The translations under genes were made by a program, and so were the position numbers. Shown here piece by piece: positions 22,100 through 33,255 of a stretch of 64,000 nt of DNA; the first letter of the stretch is position 1; each line of letters opens with the position of its first letter. The notes below the pieces were generated by a model. The model worked only from the letters and a program-made list of their open reading frames with translations. It was not told the origin of the DNA and did no database searches. This stretch comes from Eopsaltria australis (Eukaryota; Chordata; Aves; Passeriformes; Petroicidae), in the NCBI GenBank assembly GCA_034509425.1, contig JAVTVJ010000564.1, forward strand, positions 1 through 64,000. The letters are read 5' to 3'.

Positions 22100-24235
22100 G
22101 CATGTCAAGGGTCTTTTCCCATGTGCCCCTGAATCATGGGGGCTCTGGGCTTCCCTTCAAATGGAAAAGAACTGTCCTCCTGCAAGTGCCCATGACCAAA
22201 ATGGGAATGTGACTCCAAAATTCCCTGTATCCAGGGATTGCAACTAGACAAAAGCTGCCACTATCACCAATTTTGGCTGCCCTTGGTTTCCTGAGAGTCA
22301 TCTCTCACCTGCCTTCAAACACTGGGACTCTGTGCTTTCCTTCCTATGTAAAAGAACCATCCCTCCTGCCCAGGCATCCATGGACAAAACTGGTACTTCT
22401 CCTCCAAAATTCCCTATATCCAAGGGTTTCTCAAAGACAAAAGTTGCCAGGACAGACAGCTCTGGCTGGCCTTGGCCTCTGGTGCCTGCCTCTAACCTGG
22501 CCCTGAAACACTGGGGCTCTGGGCTTTCCTTCCCCTAGAAAAGAAATGGCCTTCTGCTCATAGTCTAAGCAGAGGACAAGGCCAGCCAGACCTGTGTCTT
22601 GTAGCAGCTTTTGTCTGACAGCAATCCTTGGATAGATGGAATTTTGGAGACCAAATCCCAATTTTGGCCACAGGCACCTGGAGAAGAAGGATGGCTCTTT
22701 TCCATAGGAAGGAAAGCAGAGCCCCAGTGTTTCAGGGGCAGATAAGTGGCAGCCAGAGAGGGCCAAGGCCAGCCAGAGCTGTCTGTCCTGGCAGCTTTTG
22801 GCTGGGAGAAATGCTTGGATAGATGGAATTTTGGGAGGTAGAATCCCAGTTTTGGCCATGGCTCCTGGAGTACACAGGGGGCTCTTTTCCATAGGAAGGA
22901 AAGAACAAAGCTCTGATGTTTCACGGGCAGATGAGAGGTGACCACCAGAGGCCAAGGCCAGCAAGAGCTGGCAGGTTTTGTCTGGGAGAAACCCTTCATG
23001 TAGGGATTTTATTAGGGGGAGCACCAATTTTGACCATGGGCACTGGGAGGAGAAGAACAGTTCTGTTCCAGAGGAAGGAAAGCCCAGAGCCCCAGTGCTC
23101 CAGGGGCAGATGAGCAGCAGCCCTCAACAGGCCAAGATCAGCCAGACCTGTTCAATGTTCCTTTGGTTCCAGAAGGTCCCCACAGTGTCACAATGGTCTC
23201 CATAGGAAGGAAACAACTGAAACCCAATGTTACAGGGGCACATGAGGGGCAGACACCAGAGGCCAAGGCCAGCCAGACTTCATGGTACTGGAAGATTTTT
23301 TCTGGGAGCAATCCCCAGAAAAAGGGAATTTTAGAGGCGGAACACAAATTTCGAACATGGACAACTGCAAGAGTAGGACGGTTCTTTTCCATAGGAAGGA
23401 AAGCACAGGAACACCAGGGTTTCAGGGGCAGATGAAAGGCGGACATCAGAGGCCGAGGTCAGCCAGACCTCTCTGTCCTGGCAGCTTTTGTCTGAAAGCA
23501 ACCCTTGGATATAGGGAAATTTTGGAGGTGGAATCTCAATTTTGGCCATGGACACCTTGACAAGAAGGAAGATTCTTTTTCATAGCAAGGAAAGCACAGA
23601 ACCCAAGTGTTTCAAAAGCAGGTGAGAGGCAGCCCCCAAGAGGCCAAGAACAGCCAGGCCTTTCTGTCCTGGCAGCTTTCACTTGGCAGCAATCCTTGGA
23701 CGGAAAAAGTTTTGGAGGTGGAATCCCAATTTCAGCCATGGGTTCCTGGTCGAGATGGATGGGTTTTCCGAGAGGAAAGGAGAGCACGAAGTCCAAGAAC
23801 TTTGGAAGAAGATGAGAGGTGACCACCATGGGCCAACGCAGCCAGACCTGTCTCTCCTGGCACCTTTCATCTGGGGGCAGTCCTTGGATATAGCGAGTTC
23901 TGGAGACGGATTCCCAATTTTGGCCATGGGAAACTGGATGTGAAAGGTTTTCTCCCTTAGGAAAGAAAAGCACGTGGTGCCAGTGTTTCAAAGGCAGATG
24001 AGAGGTGGCCCCTGGGAGGCCAAGCCAGCCAGATCTGTGTGTCCTGGCAGATTTAATCTGGGAACAATCTTTGCATAAAAGGAAATTTGGAGGAGGAATC
24101 CCACTTTTGGCCATGGGTGCCTTGATGGAGATGAACAGGTCTTCTCCACTGGAAGGAAAGCCCAGAGCCCCAGTGCTTCAGTGGCTGATGAGCAATGGCC
24201 CTCGACATGCCAAGGTCACCCCCCAGGAGGCTCAG
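22100..24235. repeat. 188-bp satellite array with an internal inversion (arm A)
   Basis: About ten units with a period of 186-190 bp, each marked by a CCATGGCCAAAA-type block, a CAAAAGCTGCCAGGACAGA-type block and a CTTTCCTTCCTATGGAAAAG-type block. The first two units (22100 to about 22555) run one way and the rest run the other way. The turn is at 22541-22585. A short 38-bp-type interruption lies at about 23155-23205. The same architecture occurs inverted at 53130-55590. Confidence 0.85.
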
Positions 24236-24239
24236 TCAG

Positions 24240-24520
24240 CCAGACCTGTTCCATGTTCCCTTGGTTCCATCAGGCCCCACAGTGTCACAATGTTCTCCTT
24301 GTGTCTGAAGTGTTGCAGGTGCTGACTGACACCTTGCAGTGTCACAGTGGCTTCTTGGTTCCACAAAGCCCTGAAGTGTCACAATGGCCCCTTGGCTCCC
24401 TGTGGCCCCGCTGTGTCACAATGGCTCCTCTGGGACACTCTGGGCTCCACAGTGTCACCATGGCCCCTTGGTTCCATGGGCACCCCTGAGTTCCACAATG
24501 GTCCCAATGAGCCCCGTGGT
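24240..24520 (-). repeat. 38-bp minisatellite, reverse orientation
   Basis: About seven units of the 38-bp repeat reading on the minus strand, directly after the 188-bp array. Confidence 0.8.
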
Positions 24521-24549
24521 GCATTTGGTGCTGAGCCCTTGAACCTCAG

Positions 24550-25300
24550 GGCCTGAGAGGAGATTGCACAAACCTTTCCAGGAGCCAAAGGCAGAGTAAA
24601 AACCCAGAGGGTCTCAAAGCATTGATGGGTCCCACTGAGATCCATCCCCAAGACAGGCTCCTGATGGACTCCCTGGAGGAGAGAATTGGAGGCCAGGATT
24701 GCACAAAGCTCTCAGAGACTCCAAGGCAAAAGCAAAACCCAAAGTCCTTGGAAAATCCTGCAGTCCCTGGGAGCATTAAGGAGCCCCCAGGGCCATTCCT
24801 GAGCAAGGCTCCCCAGGGACTCCTTCCAGCAGATCCCTGAGGCCACTGGGATGTGGGGGGGATGCTGAGGGCAGGACAAGGGGGTGACAGTGGCAAGCCT
24901 TGCTGGGGCTGTGCCAGGAGGCCCCAGGGCCTCAGGACAAGGTGTCTCCTCCCAGCCCTTGGTGGCACAGACCCTGCTGTGCCCCAGGGCACCAAGACTT
25001 GGCTTCTCTTTGTCCCCACCTGTCATCTCTGCCTTCAGTGTTCTGCTCTAACTGGAACCTGGGGACACTTTCTCAGTTGTGTCCCTCAGTGGGACCCATT
25101 AAAAGTTCAAGAAACTTTGGAGTTTGATTGTGACTTTGAATTCTTGAGAGGTTTCCTAACAAACCATGGCTCTACCTTGATTTCCCTCTGCTCTGGTGCA
25201 GTTCATCAGGAAGGTTTCCTGCTACAGTTATGGAGAAATATTTCAAAGAGTTTCTCAGAAATACACATTCCTATTTTAAAGGGTGTATTTTATTACTGAG
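24550..25300. repeat. Spacer block D, copy 1
   Basis: Bases from about 24550 to 25145 are an inverted copy of about 35430-36030. The part near 25035-25150 (ctctaactggaacctgggg to ttcttgagaggtttc) also occurs within block C copies, so it belongs to a more widely dispersed family of about 120-150 bp. No gene is recognised. Confidence 0.65.
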
Positions 25301-25499
25301 TTTCCCCACTGAAAACAGACACACTCCTCAAGAGTGTGCTGAGCCCAAGGTGCCACCAAAGCCACTGCAGCCCTGGCCTGGGCCAGCTGTGAGGGTGGAT
25401 CCTCATCCCAAGCTGCCCTGGGCCATGGCAAGGGGCTGTGGCCATGGACACTGCACTGACCCCACTGCTGGGTTTGGCTGCCAGGGACACTGTGAGGAG
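25301..25499. other. Short unique spacer
   Basis: No recognised gene or repeat before the CTGGGA minisatellite. Confidence 0.3.
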
Positions 25500-25812
25500 T
25501 TCAAGGTTCCTTGGGAACACTGGGGAGGACTGGGACAGACTGGGGGACACTGGGAACGCTGTGGGAGACACTGGGAAAACACTGGGACATACTGGGAGTG
25601 ATACTGGGGAATACTGGGACCAACTGGGGACACTGGGAACTCTGTGGGGAAGACTGGGTGACGCTGGGGCACCCTGTGGATGACACTGGGGGGAACTGCG
25701 AGGGACTGGGAATTGACTCAGGTGTATTGGGAGGGCTTGGAGGGGCAGTGGGTGTGTACTGGGCTGTACTGGGAATGAACCGGGAATTAACTGGGGAACA
25801 ACTGGAGTGGGT
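25500..25812 (+). repeat. ACTGGGA-type minisatellite
   Basis: Irregular tandem units of 10-16 bp built on (A/T)ACTGGGR. Such short purine-rich arrays are common near genes in GC-rich bird DNA. The open frame across it (25511-26218) is an effect of its composition. Confidence 0.85.
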
Positions 25813-25839
25813 CAGTGGGCTGTTCCCGCCTCTGCAGGC

Positions 25840-26551
25840 CTCCCATTGGCCGAGGCTCCCGCCCGTCAGAGGCCCTAAGCCAATCAGCTCCTGGGAACGA
25901 GGCTTTGGGGGCGGTGCCTCGCGCAAGAGCTCTTTATATGCCTACAACTCCCGTCATGCCCCGCGCCCCACAGATTCCCCCGGTATCCGCCCCCATTTGC
26001 CCCATAAGTGTCCCCCAGACCCTCCAGGATCCCTCAGTGCCCCCTCAGTGCCCACTCGGGCACCCCCAAAAGCGTCCCCAGACCCCCAGGTGATCCCAGC
26101 CCCACAGATGCCCGTTACAGCCACTCCTGGGACTTCATCTCCTCTCATCCCCCGCGGCCCCACAGCCCCTCATAACACAGTTCCGCGCCGAAAACTCCTG
26201 TCATGCCCCGCGCCCTAAAGAGCCCGATCAGAGCTCCCCAAGCTCCCCCCAGGAGCTCCCGGACCGTGTTCGTTCCCCCCGAGGAGCTGAAGTCGCGGCT
26301 CGGAAGCAAAAGTGTCCCCCAAGGGCCTTCCCGGACCCCCAAACGCCCCGTTCGAGCCGCTTCCGGGACTACACTTCCCATCATGCTCTGCGGCGCCCGT
26401 AGAGCTTCGTTACAGCTGTGACTCCATCTCCCGTCATGCCCCACGGCACACAGAGCGCCATTGTAGCAGCGCTTCCAACTCCCGTGATGCTCCGCGGCGC
26501 CGTTGACCCGTATTCTACCCGCGACTACAACTCCCATGATGCCCCGCGGCG
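25840..26551 (+). promoter_or_regulatory. CpG-rich promoter-like island with an array of ZNF143/STAF-type sites
   Basis: CCAAT boxes are seen at 25845-25849 (reverse) and 25880-25887, a GC box (gggggcgg) at about 25907-25914, and a TATA-like tttatatg at 25933-25940. Then come repeated sites of the form ACTACAACTCCC(A/G)T(C/G)ATGCCCCGCGG, which matches the known ZNF143/STAF binding element: 25942-25966, a weak one at 26129-26157, 26190-26214, 26368-26393, 26419-26446, 26471-26499 and 26524-26551. All point the same way, and the last four are 50-53 bp apart. I find no coding exon or splice donor clearly downstream, so the gene it would drive is unknown, or it may be a relic or drive a non-coding RNA. 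Site matches are by eye. Confidence 0.65.
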
Positions 26552-27135
26552 CAGAGAGCCCCGTCAGAGCCCCCAAGGGCCCGCCCGGACCCCGCAGGGC
26601 CCCAAATTCCCCTCCCTGACCTCCAAGGGCCCCCCTGGACCCTCAAGGGCCGCTCCCAACCCCAGACTTTCCCTCAGGATCCCTGAGTGCCCCCCAGTGC
26701 CCACTCGGCCCCCCAAGTGTCCTCCAGACCCTCAAGGAACCTCTAAATTCCCTCCCCAGGCCCAAAACTGCCCCAAATGTGTCCCAGAAATGTCTCCATG
26801 CACCCCGAAGTGCCCTCCTTGACCCTATCTGAGAAAAAGGTTACAAAAGATACTACAAAAGGTCTCAAAGTACGACTAATTAGCACAAAGATGGAGAAAT
26901 CCATAACCAATACAGTTTAACTATTAAATGAAGGGAATTGCATTACTTAAAACCAGCGAACATGAAGTTCTTTTGTTACAGAAAATTAATAGATTTGTGT
27001 TTAAATATAAAAATTGGGTAATAAAATAGAAAATAATATCCTTATAAATATAACTAACAAATATAATAATTCAATATTAAAAATTAAGAATGAATTTCTT
27101 TAGTAATTTGTAAAGAAAAATACATTAATATTTTT
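26552..27135. other. C-rich tract followed by AT-rich sequence, no gene
   Basis: From 26552 to 26822 the plus strand is rich in CCCC and CCCAA runs. An abrupt change at about 26825 leads to AT-rich text with no open frame of note. I recognise no element in the AT-rich part. Confidence 0.4.
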
Positions 27136-27139
27136 GGGA

Positions 27140-28570
27140 ATTTTGTGCTGTCAGTGCCAGGTGGGCGATGTCAGACATGGTGAGGTTGGGGCTGAGGAGC
27201 AGCTTGTCCAAACAGGGTCAGCCTGCAAGGGGCTCATTCTTCTCTGTGCCCACACCTCCTAAGGACACATTCAGCATCAACATCACTTGGGGAATGCTTC
27301 TGTCACCTCTTTGAGAACTGGAAAATAAAAGTATTCGATTAAAAAAAGAAAATCTCATGAGGTGCACGGTGGATTTGGGGCTGAGTGCAGGAGCCTCAGG
27401 CACTGAGAGAAGGATGAAGAAGCTGCTCAAGGAGTCAGAAGCAAAACTCCAAGTGCCTTGCAGCATCAATGGGCCCCAGTGAGGGCAGGGAGTGGCAAAG
27501 GCTGCGCAGGGAGGGGTGAGAGCAGATCCTTGAGGCCAGGATTGCAGGGAGCCAAAGGCTGTGAGCAGGGAAGTGCAATGCTGAGAAAGGCCTGGCTTGG
27601 CTGGAGGAAGCAGAAAGGCCAAGGCCTGAGGCCAGGCCTGGCACAGCAGGGCCTGTCCCTCCCGGGTGCCTCGGGGCTGTTTGTGGGGCAGGGGGATGCG
27701 AGGGGCAGCAAGGACAAATGGCATCAACCTGGGTGACACTGCAGATCCTCCTGGAACCAAGGGCCAGTGGGACACAGCAGGGCCTCATGGAAACAAGAGG
27801 CCATTGTGAGCCTGCAGGGCTGCAACAGCCCAGAACACTCCAATGCTGGGGGAACCAAAGGTTCCTTTACTGGAGTTTGGTGCACAGGAGAAACACCAAC
27901 CAGATATTCTCAAGAGGTCAAAATGACATGAAATTCTCTACTGGCAAAATACAGAAAATCAAGGAATTTTGGCAAATCGTTTAATACAACATCCAATTCA
28001 ACATAACACACTTATCATAGCAGTAGTTCATTAACTTAGCCCCTTTAACCTGGAAACCTTTAAACCCTTATGAAGTTAGAGTTACCCAGAAATGTTCCAG
28101 GTAAATAGGATTAGAAGGTGAAGAAAGAGAGAGAAAAAGACAAGACAGAATAAATTTAGAAAAACACACATACAGCTACCATCTCCTAGGCTTCCAGCAT
28201 GGATGAGACACAAACCCCAGGAGAAGGCAGGGACCAGACCATGGGCTGACCTCGTGCTCCATCTTTGAAGCCCCTGGGCCTTTGTGGGGCTCCCCCCAGG
28301 TGGGACTTGTGATTGCTGGGGCAGTCAGAGCCTGGGTGAGCACTGCCCTGGTGCGACTGATTGACAGCTCATCCCAAGGTGTCTCGGGACATTGATCTCA
28401 TCCAGCCTCTGACAGCGACCATGGTGACGCTGCGGAACCTCATGGAACCATGGGTCAGGTGTGACAATGCGGATCCAAGGACACCGTGGGGACACCGTGG
28501 AAACTCATGGAACCAAGGGGACATTGTGACACTGTGACACTGTGGGGCCTCATGGAACTGAGGAGTCCAT
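27140..28570. repeat. Direct duplication block E, copy 1
   Basis: Matches about 50680-52268 in the same orientation. It includes a probable LTR remnant on the minus strand (about 27850-28350, with an altered CCAGTAAAG at the expected polyadenylation site) and a few 38-bp units at 27740-27815 and 28430-28570. The open frames at 27218-27775 and 50970-51488 are parallel but have no recognisable domain. Confidence 0.7.
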
Positions 28571-28848
28571 TGTGACTGATAAGGAAGATGTCTTTAGAGA
28601 CAATTCCATGGGTGAAGGTGTGGGTGTTAACATCTTTGAAATGGGTATTAATGTCTCTATGAACTTCAAGCAACAGGTTTCTTACAGACCCCAGACAGCC
28701 TGACTCCTGAAACAGACAAGTGGGTCTGCACAAGCCTGAGTTTATGAACTTTAGGGTAAAATGAGAGGTTCAAGGGGGAATATGGGGTAGGAAGCTCAGG
28801 AAGGCTGTACCTTCCTAGAACCTCAGTCAGTGGGGAAAGGAAGAGGGC
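28571..28848 (+). mobile_element. ERV LTR, 3'-truncated
   Basis: Matches the first two thirds of the LTR at 52268-52700, including the tgggtgttaacatctttgaa block and the gaaggctgtac block. It stops before the TATA box and is joined directly to an OR fragment at about 28849. Confidence 0.65.
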
Positions 28849-29095
28849 AACGTGCCTCCCTCACCTGGCCATGCTCTCCCTGTTTATCAGCACTGGCTTT
28901 TTTGCCTACCTGAAGCCCCCCTCCATCTCCTGTCCATTCCTGGATCTGACGGTGTCAGTTCTGTACTCAGTGGTGCCTCCAGCCCTCAACCCCCTCATCT
29001 ACAGCCTAAGGAACGAGGAGCTCAAGGCTGCAGTGTGGAGACTGGACAATTTCAGAAACATTAAACTACTGGCCACTTTCTGCAAATCACTTGTA
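28849..29095 (+). pseudogene. Olfactory receptor 3' fragment (TM6-TM7)
   Basis: The frame begins in the middle of the gene with CLPHLA, after the FST of the KAFSTC motif. It continues through TM6, extracellular loop 3 and the TM7 motif PALNPLIYSLRN to about 25 residues beyond. The first five helices are missing. The normal stop is also lost, so the frame reads on into the flank to 29173. The joint with the upstream LTR falls in a few bases of shared text (c/tgtgc), which suggests end joining. The closest relative in the window is the intact gene at 61139-62086, and the downstream flank to about 29405 matches the flank of that gene in the same orientation. It cannot be functional. Confidence 0.9.
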
Positions 29096-29408
29096 ATTAA
29101 AGTCATCTTTGATAGCTCCTGTTGGGTTTGGTCTCTTGTTTGTTCTTCTCTTTCCTTTCTTTCCGTTTTTTAATATTGTCCACAGAGAAAGGCCATTGTT
29201 TGTGCCATTTCTCGTTTTGTTTCTCTCCACTTTGCTGTGGCCCCGGACTGTGTCAATGAGGATCTCTGCTTTCGGTGGCTGTAAACAAACTGTAGGATCG
29301 CCCAGCAAAGTTTTCACTGGAGATTCCTCTTTTGTTGCCTTCTCTGGAGCTGCAGCAGCAATGTCTGTGTGCAGAGTTGGGGGCAGATCAGGGCTGGCAC
29401 AGCAGCTC
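29096..29408 (+). repeat. OR 3' flank copy
   Basis: Matches about 62090-62405, the 3' flank of the intact plus-strand OR gene. It breaks at about 29408, where CR1 sequence begins; in the intact unit that CR1 junction lies about 1.5 kb further away. Confidence 0.65.
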
Positions 29409-29409
29409 T

Positions 29410-29690
29410 GCTCCTGCTGGCCACACCATTCCTGATCCAGGCCAGCTGCCATTGGCCTTCTTGGCCACATGGGCACACTGCTGGCTCATGTCCAGCTGTC
29501 CATCAGTGTCCCCAGGTCCCTTTCTGCCTGGCCACTGTCCAGCCACTCTATCCCCAGCCTGTAGCACTGCAGGGGTTGTTGTGGCCAAAGTGCAGGACTT
29601 GGCACTTGGTCTTGTTAAACCTCACCTTGTTGGATTTGGGCCCTGGATCCAGCCTGTCCAGGTCCCTCTGCAGATCCACACTCACACCCA
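29410..29690 (-). mobile_element. CR1 LINE 3' fragment
   Basis: The minus strand carries CR1 text in order: ctgcagagggacctggacagg-type, then a lactttggcc-type block, then the RRATRLV-less junction region with gacatgagccagcagtg and ggatcaggaatggtgtgg. Its right edge passes into a 38-bp array. Confidence 0.7.
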
Positions 29691-30044
29691 GCTTGGTGTC
29701 ACCATGGTTCCATGAGGCCCTAGAGTGTCACAATGGTCTCCATGATTCCAGGAGCCTCTGCAGTGTCACAATGGCCCCTTGGCCCTCTGGGCCCCAGAGT
29801 GTCACAATGTCCCTTGGTTCTTTTAGGCCCACAGGGTCACAATGTCCCTTCATTCCTTCAGCCCCACAGTGTCACTGTGGCCTCTCAGTCCCATGGGTCA
29901 CCATGGTGTCAAATTGTTTCCTTCATTCCATGAGGTCCCGCAGAGTAACTCTGGCCCCTTAGTTCCATGTGGTCCCTGCAGTGTCACAGTGGCCCCTTGG
30001 TTCCATGAAGCCCCAGAGTGCCTGTTCTGCCAGGTGATGGGGGC
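29691..30044 (-). repeat. 38-bp minisatellite, reverse orientation
   Basis: About nine units on the minus strand, between a CR1 fragment and an LTR remnant. Confidence 0.8.
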
Positions 30045-30915
30045 GATTTAAAGAACACAGACACCAGTGGAAAGAATGGTCTTATTTTACTATGAATACA
30101 AAGGCAACACAAAAGTAAAATTATGCATTCAATAAAACTGTGCACTTGGCTTTATCAACAAGCAAAAGTAAGCAAGGGAATGCACCTAATCATTACTATA
30201 GGAGAGAAAGGATAGTGACAGATACATCATTGATACATCAGTGATTGAGAAAGATACATCACCAACTGTCTCAATACTTTACCATCATCCAGAGTCCGCA
30301 GTGCCTGGGGAGCCCCATTTCACAGCGAGGTTTGAGAGAACCCTTCCCAGCAATTGGGAAAATCCTATGTGGTGCGTCCACCTGTAGGTGAGGTCTCCAA
30401 ATTCACCCTGAAAGTGGGACCAGCTTTTATAGGCCCAAATCAGCAAGTCAAAGTGACTTGATTATATTTTTAGCACAGAAACACCTGCATCTGATGGCAC
30501 ATTCCCTGACCAGCCAGGGTCAGGGTTCAGCCAGGGCCCAGACCTCAGCTGGGAAGATTTCTCCTAAAATACCCTACAAACAAACCTCTATTCCTGTCAG
30601 TTGGGAAAGTTTCTTAACATGATACATTTCTTGGAGATAGCTACACAACGTTACACAGTGCTAGTATAAGCATCTTTGTCATCTATTTTTAGCTAAATAA
30701 CACTGATGGTGTTCACACAGTGCCCAGGATTCACCTTGTAAGTCAGCTCTGGCTGAGGCTGCTGCTCAGGCCTTAGCTCATATCCCTGCCTGTTTCCAGG
30801 ATCTCTGTTGCAGACAGAAGCTGATGGTGCAATTCTCACCTTTAACCCCTCTTTTAATGCAGATAGATCTGCCCAGCTGTGTCAAGCAGGTGTTGCTCTT
30901 TGTTTAGGCAAAGCT
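30045..30915 (-). mobile_element. LTR remnant, fuller copy of 7005-7645
   Basis: Contains the same minus-strand TATA-like CCTATAAAA (near 30430) and polyadenylation region near 30090 as 7005-7645, plus about 70 bases missing there. The final 130 bases have a degenerate inverted match at 50240-50300. Confidence 0.55.
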
Positions 30916-30919
30916 TTTG

Positions 30920-31562
30920 AGTTCCTCATGGAACCAAGGAGACCATTGTGACACAGTGAGGCTGCATGGAGCCAATGGTCCATTGTGACACTGTGGATTC
31001 AAGAAGACCATGGTGACACTATGGAACCTCATGGAACAGAGGATCCATTGGGACACAGCAGAGCCTCTTGAACCAAGGAGCCTTTGTGACACTCCAGATC
31101 CTCATGGAACCAAGGGTGCATTGAGGCACAGCGGGGCCTTGTTGGAACCAAAGAAACCACTGCTAAAAGCAAGGTAACTCAGAGAGCCAAGGAGTCCATT
31201 GTTACAATACAAAACCTCTGGAACCAAGGGTCCATTGTGACACACTGGGGCCGCATGGACCTAAGGGTCCATTGTGACACAATGGGGCTGCATGGAACCA
31301 ATTGTCCATTGTGACAATGCAGATCCAAGGAGACCATGGTGACACTACAGAACCTCATGGATCCAAGGGGCCACTGTGACACTGAAGAACTTCATGGAAC
31401 CCAGGGTCCATTGTGACACTGCAGAAACAAGGAGACCATTGTTGACACTGTGGAAGCTCATGGAACCAAGCAGGCATTGTGACATTTCAAGGACTCATTG
31501 AACTAGGGAGATCATTGTGACCCTACAGAACCTCATGGCACTGAGGGTTTACTGTGACACAG
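30920..31562 (+). repeat. 38-bp minisatellite
   Basis: About 17 units on the plus strand, ending at a CR1 fragment. Confidence 0.85.
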
Positions 31563-31564
31563 TG

Positions 31565-31947
31565 GACAGCAGGCTGGACATGAGCCAGCAGTGTTCCCAC
31601 GTGGCCAAGAAGGCAGCTGGCCTGGATCAGGATTGGTGTGGCCAGCAGGACCCGGGCAGGAATTCTTCCCCTGAACTCGGCACTGGTGAGGCCACACCTC
31701 AAGTGCTGTGTCCAGTTCTGGGCCCCCAATTTAGGAAGGACATGGAGGGGCTGGAGTGTGTCCAGAGAAGGGCAACAAGGCTGGTGAGGAATTTGGAACT
31801 AAAGTCCTGTGAGGAGTGTCTGAGGGAGCTGGGGTTGTTTATCCTGGAGAAGAGGAGGCACAGGGGACACAAGGTGGTGTCAGGGCACAGGTTGGACTCA
31901 ATGATCTCCAAGGTCTTTTCCAGCCTGGCTGATTCTGTGATTCTCTG
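31565..31947 (+). mobile_element. CR1 LINE 3' fragment
   Basis: Matches 16305-16687 almost completely, from gacatgagccagcagtg to the gattctgtgattctctg end. The 143-codon open frame here is CR1 ORF2 C-terminal sequence, not a host gene. Confidence 0.85.
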
Positions 31948-33255
31948 AGAGCACCCTTGAAGCAGTTGCAGGATGAGCCCTGGTCCTCCTCTTCAGAAGC
32001 TCCAGCAGCCCAGGTGCCTCAGCTTCTCCACACAGGCCCCAAAGCCCATCCTGTCAGTCCTGCAGAGCCTCTGCAGCTCCTCCTCACTGCCCCAGAACAG
32101 GGAGCCCCACACCCAGACACACCAGCCCAGATGTGGCCCCTGGCCTGTGGTGCCTCTGGCCAGGGAACACCACGAGGCACTGCAGGAGCCTGCAGACAAT
32201 TCCTGAAGCACTTGTAGGATGATCCTGCTCCCCAAGGGACGTTCCCATGGTACCAAGTCAGGAACTGAAATGGGGAGTGGGGCCAGAAAGGAAAGGGCAA
32301 ACAGGGATGGGCTGTTTGCAGGGGAGGGGACAGGGATGGGCAAGAGGAAGAAATGTGGAGCAGGAAGGAGGAAAGAAAGCAAAGGTGAAGCAAAGGAAAT
32401 GCTCAGGGCTGTTTGGGGGTGGCTGCCAGGCAGCCCTGGCTCTGAGCAACAACGTCTGCAGTGCGACAGGGAACTCACAGCTGATGGGAACAAACTTTCT
32501 GGCTGACTTCAGAGGCCACGACAAACCTGAGTGGTTTCCCTGGTGTCCCCCAGCCCTTGGTGGCCCCCAGGGGCTGATGGCATTTGTGCTCCCTCAGGTT
32601 CATGTCCCCACACCAACACCATGGGTTGCTCATGCCTGCTCTGTGCAATGCAAACAGGGGCTGGTGAGTCAGTGCTGCCGTGTGTGTGCCTGCAAGGATG
32701 CAGCAGCTCTGTGAGCTGGGGAGAGGCCAGGGCTGCAGAGGGGGGATGTTGTTGGCAGGTGCATGAGAACACTCTGGGACGCTGCCCTGGGCTGTCCAGC
32801 ACAGTGGGGATGGATCAGCCCTTGCTCTGCTGCTCCTTCCCGTCTCCCCCAGGGACCTTGCAGAGCCCCAGCCATGCTGTTTGCCCCCAGCCTGCCCACG
32901 GCCAGCCTGGGGCTGCTGACGGGGCTTTTCTGTGCTGAGCATTGGCCTGGACGTGTTCTTGAGAGAGCCTGGGCAAGGAGCCTGGAGACCCCAGAAGGGA
33001 GATCTGCAGTGAAAACTTTGCTGGGAAATCCTTTGGTTTGCTTAAAGCCACCATGAGCACAGCTCTGCAATGACTCAGACTGAGACCACAGCACAGGTAG
33101 AGAGAAACAAAATGGGAAATGTCACAAAACATGGCTTTGCTTTGTGCACGTTATTAGAGAACTAAAACAAAGGGGCTAAATCCCAAAAACCAAAACAACA
33201 TGTACTATCAAAGATGGCTTTTATTACAAGTGTTTTGCTGAAATTGGCAATGAGT
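31948..33255. repeat. OR-downstream spacer block B, copy 2
   Basis: Matches 16688-17775 with an extra 400 bases in the middle (about 32210-32630) that are also present in the inverted copy at 62980-63400. So copy 1 has a deletion. No gene recognised. Confidence 0.75.

Noticed and set aside
20184..22108. Repeat-protein gene from the recurring S-Q-W-P-L or V-T-M frames in the 38-bp arrays
   Set aside because: The 38-bp period shifts frame with every unit, frames are short, and similar ones appear on both strands in every array.
25511..26218. 235-codon frame across the ACTGGGA repeat and promoter-like island
   Set aside because: It is made of minisatellite and promoter DNA, starts inside the repeat and has no protein features.
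31517..31948. 143-codon frame as a host gene
   Set aside because: It is the C-terminal region of CR1 ORF2, repeated at 16305-16687 and inverted at 63655-64000.
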